From the NCBI GenBank assembly GCA_937896705.1, contig CALBOC010000291.1:1-5381 (forward strand): a DNA stretch of 5,381 nucleotides. Direction: 5' to 3'. Positions 1-5,381 of this stretch are shown here, piece after piece; position 1 is the first letter of the stretch; the number at the start of each line of letters is the position of its first letter. Below the pieces are notes generated by a model. The model was not told the DNA's origin. It ran no database searches and worked only from the letters and a program-made list of their open reading frames with translations. Origin of the DNA: an uncultured Micrococcaceae bacterium (lineage in GTDB: Bacteria; Actinomycetota; Actinomycetes; Actinomycetales; Micrococcaceae). A program made the translations under genes and the position numbers.

Positions 1-5
1 TCCTC

Positions 6-401
6 GTGTCTCGAGAAGATGGTGATGCGTTTGAACAAATGACCCTGACCGAACCTGAAGTTCACATCGATATTGATGATGTGCTCCAGCCGGCCTTACG
101 CAATGGGTTTCAGCATCCCGAGGGCCTATTAGTCGATGAAAGCCTGGTTGATATTATGACCGGTCCTCAGCGTCTGGAAATGGCCGCACAAGCGCAGTCA
201 GCGCTGGAGGCGCAGCTGGATGAACTGAACACCGGCCCACTCCCGATTACCGATGCCACGCATGCGCATCATGCTGATCAGCTTTCCCGCAAGGCGCGGC
301 TCGATCATGAAGACGCACTGAGATGGGCGCAGAACGCGCGCAACGAACTCTTAGAGCGGCCGGTTGATGAAGAGCTGCAACAGCACTGGGAAAAGCACTA
401 A
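6..401 (+). CDS. Hypothetical protein, acidic, possibly 5'-truncated by the window edge
   Basis: I do not recognise this protein. The frame is open from the left edge to a TAA at 399-401. The first possible start inside the window is the GTG at 6-8, and the codon before it is also open, so the true start may lie outside and the 131 residues may be only the C-terminal part of a longer protein. The internal ATG at 39 has no ribosome binding site in front of it. The product is rich in Asp and Glu, lacks membrane segments or a signal peptide, has a small His cluster near residues 85-89, and looks helical and possibly coiled at about 53-75 and 91-118. No catalytic motif is visible. It converges on htpX with only 21 bp between the two stop codons. 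That the frame is coding is supported by its length and sensible composition; overlapping frames on the other strand look like shadows. Confidence 0.6.
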   Translation: MSREDGDAFEQMTLTEPEVHIDIDDVLQPALRNGFQHPEGLLVDESLVDIMTGPQRLEMAAQAQSALEAQLDELNTGPLPITDATHAHHADQLSRKARLDHEDALRWAQNARNELLERPVDEELQQHWEKH

Positions 402-424
402 CGCCTACAAGCCGCTGTGTGCTT
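393..424. terminator. Possible bidirectional terminator between convergent genes
   Basis: AAGCAC (393-398) and GTGCTT (419-424) form a 6-bp inverted repeat with a 20-nt loop. It spans the two stop codons of the convergent hypothetical gene and htpX. Read on the minus strand, the right arm is followed by a short T run (GTGCTTTT). The loop is long and the stem is weak, so this is only a candidate; no better terminator is visible between the two genes. Confidence 0.2.
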
Positions 425-1292
425 AACCGCTCTGACCCATTTCGCGGGCTTGTTGGGTCAACCGTTCCACCCGGTCCTCCATCGCAGGGTGGGTGGAGAA
501 CCAATTACGAACTTTGCCAGCAAAGGGGTTGGCAATCATCATGTGGGAAGCGGATTTCACCCGATGATCTTCGGTTGGCATCGGATGGCGTTGCACTCCC
601 CCGGAGATCTTCTGAAGTGCTGACGCCAGCGACAGCGGATCACCGGTCAATAACGCCCCGTCGTGGTCGGCCGAAGTTTCCCGGTCCCGCGAAATGCCGG
701 CCTGAATCAACCCGGCGGCAAGCGGCGCGAGAATCGCCCCGAGCAAATTCAATAGCGCATTACTGTTGTTGCCGCGGTTAAACATCAGCATGTACGCCAC
801 CCCTTGGATGACGGTGCCCAAGGCTGCGGCCACCGATGACGTCAGGATGTCGCGGTTGTAGACGTGCATCAACTCGTGTCCGGTCACCGCGCGCAGTTCA
901 CGAGGGGTCAATAAATGCATGATCCCCTCGGTAAAGCAGATTGCCGCGTTTTCTGGATTGCGCCCGGTGGCAAAAGCGTTTGGCTGATGTGTGGGTGCAA
1001 TGTAAATCCGCGGGGCAGGTTCGCCAGCTTTCTGCGCGAGCTCATAGACCATGTCGTACAGACCTTTGAACTGCTGCGGGTCAGCCGGGTAGGCCTGCAT
1101 GCTGCGCAACGCGATCTTATCGGAATTCCAGTAGGTCACGGCGGTGGTCACCAGGCCGATCCCCGTGAACAGGATGATCCACATACTGTTCCCGGTGGAC
1201 CCAGAGATCACCCCACCGATGGCAACCAAGATGCCCAACATCAGGGCAAATAGAAACCAGGTTTTCGTACGATTTCGCGTTGCGCGTTGCAT
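423..1292 (-). CDS. htpX: Membrane zinc metalloprotease HtpX (M48B family)
   Basis: HtpX is an integral-membrane zinc endopeptidase that degrades damaged or misfolded membrane proteins with its active site on the cytoplasmic side. The 289 residues match the usual family length. Two N-terminal hydrophobic segments (about 12-31 and 36-55) are followed by the PNAF-TGR region (104-111). The catalytic HELMH motif lies at 139-143 (zinc ligands H139 and H143, catalytic E140). A further hydrophobic stretch covers about 152-171 and 180-199. The third zinc ligand is E205 in the SRDRETSAD segment, which families usually show as ExxAD. The C-terminal motif with MIANPF (251-256) and FSTHP (265-269) is also characteristic. 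The ATG start is preceded by GAGGAA with a 9-nt spacer. The gene is second in an apparent operon with fprA. All active-site residues are present. Confidence in the family is high; the substrate is unknown. Confidence 0.96.
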   Translation of the reverse strand: MQRATRNRTKTWFLFALMLGILVAIGGVISGSTGNSMWIILFTGIGLVTTAVTYWNSDKIALRSMQAYPADPQQFKGLYDMVYELAQKAGEPAPRIYIAPTHQPNAFATGRNPENAAICFTEGIMHLLTPRELRAVTGHELMHVYNRDILTSSVAAALGTVIQGVAYMLMFNRGNNSNALLNLLGAILAPLAAGLIQAGISRDRETSADHDGALLTGDPLSLASALQKISGGVQRHPMPTEDHRVKSASHMMIANPFAGKVRNWFSTHPAMEDRVERLTQQAREMGQSG

Positions 1293-1301
1293 ACAGAAGT
1301 G

Positions 1302-1307
1302 TTCCTC
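1302..1307 (-). promoter_or_regulatory. htpX ribosome binding site overlapping the fprA stop
   Basis: GAGGAA on the minus strand lies 9 nt before the htpX ATG. Its first base is also the last base of the fprA TAG stop codon. This arrangement suggests that ribosomes ending fprA can start htpX, that is, translational coupling. Confidence 0.75.
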
Positions 1308-2728
1308 TAACTATGTGCTGCTTCGCGGGCTTTGGCCCGAGCTAGTCGAAGCTGTTCTTCACGGTCGACGACTTTGACTCGTTCACGTTCCACCGGGCCG
1401 TTGGCTGATTTCATATCGCCCAGTTGGATCTCGTAACTATCGAGTTCTTTCCAGCCGTGCCAGTCACTATATTCAATGCCGCGGCTCGCTAACAGGTCTA
1501 AAATGGCCTGTTCATCCGGGTTTTCCGCGGTGTAGAGATGGTCAACATCTTCAATAATGTGCCCGATCGTTTCCAGAGCGTCGCCCTTGGTGTGACCAAT
1601 GAGTCCCACCGGTCCACGCTTGATCCAGCCGGCGGTGTAGAGACCTGGGACAGGTTGACCGTCAGCGCCCAGAACTCGACCTTCCGCATTTTTGATGATG
1701 CCGCGTTCTTCATCGAATTGGATCTGCGGCACGGCAGAACCGAAATAACCGATCGCACGGTAAACAGCTTGAACGGGGTACATTTTTATTTCGCCGGTGC
1801 CACGGACGTTACCGGTGCCGTCGAGTTCCATGCGCTGCATGCGCAGACCAGCAACCTTGCCGTGGTCGGTCAGGATCTCTTCTGGCGCTTCCAAGAAGTG
1901 CAGGTGGAGTCTGCGGGACGCGCCGCTACCTTCAGGTCGATCTTCTTGTTCGAGCAACCAGTTGGTTAAGGTGTTGACCATGTTGCGCACCTGGTTGGAC
2001 TCTTCGGCGGCTTTTTCGGAGGCTTCGTCAAACTCGAAATCATCTTCGTACAAGATGATGTCGCAGTCTTCAATGCCCTTGAGTTCTCGCAGCTCCAGCG
2101 GGGTGAATTTTACTTGGGCTGGGCCACGGCGTCCAAAGACGTGGACATCGGTGACCTGCGAGGCGGCCAGGCCCTGGTAGACGTTATCCGGGATCTCGGT
2201 TTCAAGCATCTGCCGGGCAGGTTTTGCCAACACGCGGGCTACATCTAACGCGACGTTGCCATTGCCAATGACGGCAACTTCCTTCGCGGATAAGTCCCAG
2301 TGTCGATCAACATCCGGGTGGCCGTCGTACCAGTTGACGAAGTCCGCTGCTCCGAAGGAGTTTTCCGCGTCAACCCCTGGAATATCGAGCCGGGCGTCCT
2401 TGATGGCGCCGGTCGCAAAAACGATCACATCGTAGTAGGTACGCAGTTCGTCTAAATGAATATCGGTGCCGTAGTCGACGTTGCCGATAAACCGAATGTC
2501 GCCGCGATCCATGACCCGGTGGAGGGCTTTGATAATGCCCTTGATCCGTGGGTGATCGGGTGCCACACCGTACCGAATCAACCCGAAAGGCGCGGGATAC
2601 CGGTCAAAGAGGTCGATGGAGACCTCGAAGTCGATATCGGCTTTTTGGAGTGAATCAGCGGTGTACACACCGGCCGGACCGGCACCGATGATGGCGATCC
2701 GCAATGGACGATGCATAGTTTCGGACAC
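1307..2728 (-). CDS. fprA: Ferredoxin/flavodoxin-NADP+ reductase, FprA (adrenodoxin reductase-like) type
   Basis: This 473-residue flavoenzyme transfers electrons between NADP(H) and ferredoxin-type carriers through a bound FAD, in the cytoplasm; mycobacterial FprA, about 456 residues, is the reference. The FAD-binding Rossmann motif GAGPAG is at 15-20, followed by the family signature RYPAPFGLIRYGVAPDHP (43-60). The NADP-binding GNGNVALDVAR is at 155-165, and the RRGP at 200-203 supplies the arginine pair expected to hold the 2'-phosphate of NADPH. The FAD-binding C-terminal motif with GWIKRGP and GLIGHTKGDA covers 367-384. The tail after about 450 is charged and helical. The GTG start is preferred over the ATG four codons later because AAAGGG sits 7 nt before the GTG. 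The gene leads a minus-strand pair with htpX. Its natural electron partner (ferredoxin, P450 or other) cannot be told from this window, where no ferredoxin gene is present. Confidence 0.95.
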   Translation of the reverse strand: MSETMHRPLRIAIIGAGPAGVYTADSLQKADIDFEVSIDLFDRYPAPFGLIRYGVAPDHPRIKGIIKALHRVMDRGDIRFIGNVDYGTDIHLDELRTYYDVIVFATGAIKDARLDIPGVDAENSFGAADFVNWYDGHPDVDRHWDLSAKEVAVIGNGNVALDVARVLAKPARQMLETEIPDNVYQGLAASQVTDVHVFGRRGPAQVKFTPLELRELKGIEDCDIILYEDDFEFDEASEKAAEESNQVRNMVNTLTNWLLEQEDRPEGSGASRRLHLHFLEAPEEILTDHGKVAGLRMQRMELDGTGNVRGTGEIKMYPVQAVYRAIGYFGSAVPQIQFDEERGIIKNAEGRVLGADGQPVPGLYTAGWIKRGPVGLIGHTKGDALETIGHIIEDVDHLYTAENPDEQAILDLLASRGIEYSDWHGWKELDSYEIQLGDMKSANGPVERERVKVVDREEQLRLARAKAREAAHS

Positions 2729-2735
2729 TAATTTT

Positions 2736-2741
2736 CCCTTT
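2736..2741 (-). promoter_or_regulatory. fprA ribosome binding site selecting the GTG start
   Basis: AAAGGG on the minus strand stands 7 nt before the GTG at 2728-2726. The ATG at 2716-2714 would be 19 nt away, which is too far, so the GTG is the better start. Confidence 0.7.
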
Positions 2742-2857
2742 GTTCATGGAGACACAAGTACTAGCAATGCTAATTACGTAACCACCGTATCCCCTAATGC
2801 TGGCTGTCAGCTATGAATTCAGCGATCAGCAACAGTGGCTGTGACAAAAATCGTGGC

Positions 2858-2870
2858 TAGACTGGTAGCT
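2858..2870 (+). promoter_or_regulatory. Actinobacterial -10 element (TAGACT) placed for a leaderless mRNA
   Basis: TAGACT at 2858-2863 fits the TAnnnT -10 consensus and is followed by exactly 7 nt before the ATG at 2871. Transcription would therefore start at or next to the A of the ATG, giving an mRNA without a 5' leader, which is a common arrangement in actinobacteria. No Shine-Dalgarno is visible before that ATG, which agrees. The -35 region is poor: GTGGCT at 2835-2840 has the right 17-bp spacing but only a partial match. Confidence 0.6.
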
Positions 2871-3368
2871 ATGGCTCGACGCGATACACCAGTATTTTAT
2901 CCAGGATTTCAAGGGTTGGTTTCGAAACTCTTGGACCGCCCGTGGCAAGCATCAGACGGCATGCCGCCGGCCGAGCTGCAACACCAAGTGCAACAGTCCA
3001 TCGCTGCACAACAGTTGCAGGAGCTGGGGAACGAGCCCACCACAGACCGTCTCATCCCGCTGTCGTTGCAAGAATTTTATTTGGCTTTGGGGACGTCGGA
3101 AATGATGGAAACGAATCATTTCTTTTTCGACCCCGATGAACTTGAGATCCGGGAGAACATGGTCATGTTCGTCGAAGACGCCAACGAGTCAACCGTCTGG
3201 GCGGTCCCGCTGGATCAGGTCACGTTGCCCGATCCCATTATCTTTCACCGCACCGTTGGGGCCGATGAACCGGACGGGGTCGGAACATGGAAATCCACGG
3301 ACTCAACTGTGTCAGAATTCATCACAGATACTTTGACTTGGAACTACACGGAGGACGACCTTGACTGA
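2871..3368 (+). CDS. SUKH (SMI1/KNR4-like) domain protein
   Basis: The 165-residue protein resembles the SUKH superfamily, whose bacterial members are often immunity proteins of polymorphic toxin systems but which also includes solitary proteins of unknown role. The pattern is visible from residue 62: IPLSLQEFYLALG (62-74, the first family helix), a FDPDEL segment (86-91), then NMVMFVEDANESTVWAVPL (96-114), typical of the strand pair that ends in a Trp followed by a short strand, DP-II (121-124), and a C-terminal STVSEFITDTLTW (145-157) helix. The first 60 residues are a less typical, Gln-rich helical extension. There is no signal peptide or membrane segment, and the C-terminus is acidic. The frame is open further upstream with GTG codons at 2835, 2841 and 2853, but the ATG at 2871 is preferred because of the TAGACT element 7 nt before it. 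No toxin gene lies next to it. The end overlaps the HIT gene by 8 nt. The family call rests on pattern recognition, not on a search. Confidence 0.65.
   Translation: MARRDTPVFYPGFQGLVSKLLDRPWQASDGMPPAELQHQVQQSIAAQQLQELGNEPTTDRLIPLSLQEFYLALGTSEMMETNHFFFDPDELEIRENMVMFVEDANESTVWAVPLDQVTLPDPIIFHRTVGADEPDGVGTWKSTDSTVSEFITDTLTWNYTEDDLD
3350..3354 (+). promoter_or_regulatory. Ribosome binding site selecting the TTG start of the HIT gene
   Basis: GGAGG, a strong Shine-Dalgarno core, lies inside the last codons of the SUKH gene and is 6 nt before the TTG at 3361. No other in-frame start has comparable support: the first ATG of the frame (3574) lies beyond the CPFCG motif. Confidence 0.8.
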
Positions 3369-3894
3369 TTACACTGGCCACGGGCCACACCCCACTCCGC
3401 CGCAGATCCAATCGCATGCTCCTACCGGGTATGTCTGCCCGTTTTGTGGTCTGGTCAATGGGGACGTAGCTGATCCGAATAATCGATGCGAACTGTCCGA
3501 TGTGATCTACCAAGATGACGATCTCATTGTCTTCACCGCTGCCGATGGGTTCGGCCCGCGCGCCGGGCACGTCATGATTTGTCCCACCGAGCATTATGAG
3601 GCCCTGTATCATCTGCCCGACCGCATACTGATGCGTATCTCATTAATGGTGCGCGAAGTAGCGTTTGCGATGAAACGTGCGTGGAATCCCGAAGGTATCT
3701 CCACCCGGCAACATAATGAGCCGTCCGGAAATCAGCACGTCTGGCACTACCACCTGCACGTGTTCCCGCGGTATGCCAACGACATGTTATACCGCCAGCT
3801 GCGGCAGCCGATGGATGTGGCCTACCGGGCCGAGATCGCCCAAGACATCAAAGCCACGTTGAATCCAGCCAAAACTTTTTTGTCAGATTTCTAG
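3361..3894 (+). CDS. HIT (histidine triad) family protein with CxxC zinc motif
   Basis: HIT proteins are small nucleotide-binding hydrolases or transferases that attack the alpha-phosphate of substrates such as AMP-linked compounds or dinucleoside polyphosphates through a histidine intermediate. Here the triad H-Y-H-L-H-V occupies 129-134, so H129, H131 and H133 are the expected active-site histidines. The preceding NEPSGNQ (119-125) fits the conserved nucleotide-binding N...G..Q region. CPFCG at 26-30 (C26, C29) is likely half of a structural zinc site seen in one HIT branch. GPRAGHVMICPTEHYE (65-80) is the usual strand and loop before the central helix. At 177 residues it is longer than minimal HINT proteins (about 110-140), with extra sequence at both ends. 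It is translationally linked to the SUKH gene by an 8-nt overlap. The substrate is not deducible from the sequence. Confidence 0.9.
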   Translation: MTDYTGHGPHPTPPQIQSHAPTGYVCPFCGLVNGDVADPNNRCELSDVIYQDDDLIVFTAADGFGPRAGHVMICPTEHYEALYHLPDRILMRISLMVREVAFAMKRAWNPEGISTRQHNEPSGNQHVWHYHLHVFPRYANDMLYRQLRQPMDVAYRAEIAQDIKATLNPAKTFLSDF

Positions 3895-4937
3895 GCGTCT
3901 CGAGAGACAACATACTGGGCGAAGAGTTGCAGAGCGGTTTTGACGGGTGAATCAGTTAAACCGTCTAAGGCGTCGATGGCCTTCCTGGCCCACTGGTCGG
4001 TGAGTTCCCAGGCGCGTTCGATCACTTGATGGGACGCAACCGCGCGCACCGCGTTCTCTAATTGCTCATCGGTGTCCAGTGGTCCGTCGACCAGTTTGAG
4101 AGCCTCGACAGCATCGGCATCGCCCTGGGAAGCCGCTTCACGCAATAACAAAACCGGTAAGGTTTCAACGCGTTCTTTCAGATCCGTGCCCTGGACTTTG
4201 CCCGAGGTATCAGACGGGCTGGTGACGTCAATAATGTCGTCAGCCAGTTGGAATGCCATTCCGACGTTGCCACCGTAGGTCGCCGCGATGTCGATGAGCT
4301 TTTCGGACCCGCCGGCCAACAGCGCCCCGAGGTAAGCGCTCGTGGCCAGCAGAGAAGCGGTTTTGCCATCGATGACCCGCAGATAGTGTTCCAGCGGGTC
4401 ATCATCGGCCTCGGGCCCCACGGTTTCCCACAGCTGACCCATGACGAGTTTTTCAAAGGTCCGAGCGTGTTCAGTCACCGCACGGGTGCCCAGCGAGGAC
4501 ATTTCAGCTGATGCTCGGGCAAAGATCAGATCGCCGGCAAGAATCGCAATCGAATTGGACCATTGCTGGTGGACTGCGGTCACGCCGCGTCGTTGATCGG
4601 CCTCATCCATCACGTCATCGTGGTACAGCGTGGCCAGATGCGTGAGTTCAAGCGCAACGGCAACTTTGCGGATATTGTCATTGGGCTCGGCAACCAATCC
4701 TGAGCCGACATTTTCATCCGCCAACATGGACGACAGCACAGTCACGATGGGGCGGACTCGCTTACCACCGGCATCCAGTAAGTGCCGCGTCGTCAGATGC
4801 GCCAACTGATCCGCATAGACCAGCGCGTCAGCGAGATCATCTTCGATCTTAGATAAGCTGGTCAACAGCGCATCAAAAAGCTGCTCGTGCTCTCGCAGTG
4901 CGTCAATACCTGGAGGCAGCGAAATAGAAATATCCAC
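3891..4937 (-). CDS. trans-Polyprenyl diphosphate synthase, probably for the menaquinone tail
   Basis: The enzyme condenses isopentenyl diphosphate onto an allylic diphosphate to make an all-trans polyprenyl diphosphate in the cytoplasm. All hallmark motifs are present in 348 residues: GGKRVRP (57-63), first aspartate-rich motif DDVMD (107-111) followed by RRG (116-118), GDLIFARA (135-142), KT (192-193), and FQLADDIID with the second aspartate-rich motif DDIID (233-237), then GTDLKERVETLP (250-261). The residues four and five positions before the first motif are T103 and A102, both small, which in this family favours long products rather than C15 or C20. This would suit a C35-C45 menaquinone side chain, but the exact length cannot be read off. 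The start is a GTG. Only a weak AGGG stands 8 nt before it. The stop codon overlaps the stop of the convergent HIT gene. No other menaquinone gene is visible in the window, so the pathway assignment is inference. Similar proteins are annotated as GrcC, IspB or HepT-type synthases. Confidence 0.93.
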   Translation of the reverse strand: MDISISLPPGIDALREHEQLFDALLTSLSKIEDDLADALVYADQLAHLTTRHLLDAGGKRVRPIVTVLSSMLADENVGSGLVAEPNDNIRKVAVALELTHLATLYHDDVMDEADQRRGVTAVHQQWSNSIAILAGDLIFARASAEMSSLGTRAVTEHARTFEKLVMGQLWETVGPEADDDPLEHYLRVIDGKTASLLATSAYLGALLAGGSEKLIDIAATYGGNVGMAFQLADDIIDVTSPSDTSGKVQGTDLKERVETLPVLLLREAASQGDADAVEALKLVDGPLDTDEQLENAVRAVASHQVIERAWELTDQWARKAIDALDGLTDSPVKTALQLFAQYVVSRDA

Positions 4938-5014
4938 CCGTATAACCCTACACTAGCGACCCATTTGGGCCCCTGGAATCACCGTTGTACGAACTTATGC
5001 TCGTCTGGCACATA

Positions 5015-5042
5015 AATTTACCGCTGTCCTGGACCGTTTCAA
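5015..5042 (-). promoter_or_regulatory. Probable sigma-70-type promoter of the polyprenyl diphosphate synthase gene
   Basis: On the minus strand TTGAAA (5042-5037) and TAAATT (5020-5015) are separated by 16 bp, close to the TTGACA/TATAAT consensus. Transcription would begin near 5008, leaving a leader of about 70 nt before the GTG at 4937. A competing possibility is TAGGGT (4950-4945), which is 7 nt before the GTG and could give a leaderless message, but it lacks a recognisable -35 element. Confidence 0.55.
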
Positions 5043-5054
5043 CAGAGGTTACCC

Positions 5055-5095
5055 CGCGGTACCCGCGATTTCAGCTCTGCGAGCAGCCGCTCAGA
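5055..5095. repeat. Cluster of short inverted repeats (hairpins)
   Basis: CGCGG-TAC-CCGCG (5055-5067) can form a 5-bp stem with a 3-nt loop. Just after it, GCTC-TGC-GAGC (5074-5084) and GAGC-AGCC-GCTC (5081-5092) share the GAGC arm and therefore cannot form together; the second can be extended to TCTG/CAGA (5076-5079 with 5092-5095) with a bulge. No T run follows, so this is not a simple intrinsic terminator. It lies just upstream of the predicted promoter of the polyprenyl synthase. Whether it is transcribed is unknown. Confidence 0.35.
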
Positions 5096-5143
5096 CCGCC
5101 ACTACCCCGTGACGAGGCGCGTGGTCGGCACATGACCCGTTCT

Positions 5144-5260
5144 TCACCGCGTTTTACGGGGGTGTTGGTGCTTGGATTGTGGCGCCCCATGCCGCCGTTT
5201 TCGCAGCCATGTCCACAGGGCGGTTCGACGCGGCCAGATCAGACCCTTGTGCTGGTTCAC
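5144..5260 (-). CDS. Doubtful small ORF, 38 residues, strongly basic
   Basis: A GTG at 5260 opens a 38-codon frame ending at TGA (5146-5144). AAGGGGAG (5274-5267) is a strong Shine-Dalgarno match 6 nt before the GTG, which is the main reason to list it. The peptide has 11 Lys or Arg and 4 His in 38 residues plus three Trp, with no recognisable domain or membrane segment. No convincing promoter is seen in front of it. It is about 205 bp upstream of the polyprenyl synthase start on the same strand. It could be a chance ORF. Confidence 0.2.
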   Translation of the reverse strand: MNQHKGLIWPRRTALWTWLRKRRHGAPQSKHQHPRKTR

Positions 5261-5381
5261 TGCACGCTCCCCTTACAGCCCAGCCTTCCGCCGGGATTAC
5301 GTCTAAGACTACCGAACCCGAACCGTCGAAAAAACCGGTACATTATTGCCTATCATGTCTTTTACCGCCGCAGCTTTTCAA

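Larger units (their letters stand above)
2729..2870. promoter_or_regulatory. Divergent intergenic region between fprA and the SUKH gene
   Basis: This 142-bp stretch separates two genes that read away from each other and must hold both promoters. It is more AT-rich than its surroundings. It contains the perfect palindrome TTACGTAA (2774-2781), the small inverted repeat TAGC-AAT-GCTA (2762-2772), and GCTG/CAGC arms at 2799-2811. TCAGC occurs three times (2807, 2819, 2826). For fprA the best promoter I can find is CTGACA (2810-2805) with TACGGT (2789-2784), but the 15-bp spacer is short, so it is not firm. The palindromes could be operator half-sites; no regulator can be named. Confidence 0.55.
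4938..5381. other. 444-base region without a convincing gene
   Basis: No ORF of normal size with a good start lies here. It carries the promoter and leader of the polyprenyl synthase, the inverted repeat GACCC-ATTT-GGGCC (4958-4971, one G-T pair in the RNA), and several hairpins around 5055-5095. It also contains one doubtful minus-strand 38-codon ORF. Two plus-strand frames stay open to the right edge but have no supported start. An ATG at 5355-5357 near the edge, behind TACATT (5339-5344), could be the first codon of a divergent gene, but only nine codons are in the window. No tRNA, rRNA or known structured RNA was recognised. Confidence 0.5.

Noticed and set aside
247..504. Minus-strand 85-codon ORF across the 3' ends of the hypothetical gene and htpX
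   Set aside because: It overlaps the end of htpX and most of its length is antisense to the first ORF. The product is low-complexity and resembles no family, so it is a shadow frame.
1538..1969. Plus-strand 143-codon ORF antisense to fprA
   Set aside because: It lies wholly inside fprA, whose motifs are intact and unmistakable; the opposite-strand frame is a by-product of fprA codon usage.
2841..2863. GTGACA (2841-2846) as the -35 element for TAGACT
   Set aside because: The spacer would be only 11 bp, far from the usual 16-18 bp.
2835..2870. Longer SUKH reading from the GTG at 2835
   Set aside because: The extra 12 codons cover the TAGACT -10 box and have no ribosome site in front, so the ATG at 2871 is the better start.
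3897..3908. GTCTC-GA-GAGAC inverted repeat at the 3' end of the polyprenyl synthase as a terminator
   Set aside because: The perfect repeat leaves a 2-nt loop, the arms are short and no T run follows on either strand.
5113..5381. Plus-strand frame open for 89 codons to the right edge, with a protein-like stretch near 5131-5220
   Set aside because: It has no supported start: the GTG at 5179 and the ATG at 5209 lack ribosome sites. A second plus-strand frame (ATG 5189) is open over the same bases, which points to few stop codons by composition. No recognisable family motif appears. It could be a gene remnant but cannot be supported.

Overview
The window looks like a chromosomal segment of an actinomycete, most plausibly a lower-GC member of the Micrococcaceae (roughly mid-50s % GC by eye). 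The reasons are an FprA-type (adrenodoxin-reductase-like) ferredoxin/flavodoxin-NADP+ reductase, an actinobacterial HtpX, frequent GTG/TTG starts, and a gene that appears to begin with a leaderless mRNA behind a TAGACT -10 box. The taxonomic placement is inference from gene content and style; I could not run a search.

Layout. A 131-codon plus-strand ORF of unknown function (6-401, probably open to the left edge) converges on htpX. A minus-strand pair, fprA (GTG start, 2728) followed by htpX (ATG start, 1292), is separated by 14 bp, and the htpX Shine-Dalgarno overlaps the fprA stop codon. A ~140 bp divergent intergenic region follows. A plus-strand pair then begins: a SUKH (SMI1/KNR4-like) domain protein (2871-3368), overlapped by 8 nt by a histidine-triad (HIT) nucleotide-hydrolase/transferase gene that starts at a TTG (3361-3894). 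The HIT stop codon overlaps the stop codon of a convergent minus-strand trans-polyprenyl diphosphate synthase (3891-4937). The last 444 bases contain no convincing gene. They hold a good sigma-70-like promoter for the synthase, some hairpins and one doubtful 38-codon basic ORF.

How the genes fit together. The synthase probably makes the isoprenoid tail of menaquinone or another polyprenyl lipid. FprA moves electrons between NADP(H) and ferredoxin-type carriers. HtpX is a membrane zinc protease for protein quality control. These are core functions. The less ordinary part is the SUKH-HIT pair: a compact two-gene unit with an apparent leaderless first gene and an overlapping second gene. Its joint role is unknown. 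I see no mobile element, tRNA, rRNA, CRISPR array or obvious defence/toxin gene. I do not find clear evidence of a wholly new system; the SUKH-HIT unit is the best candidate for follow-up.
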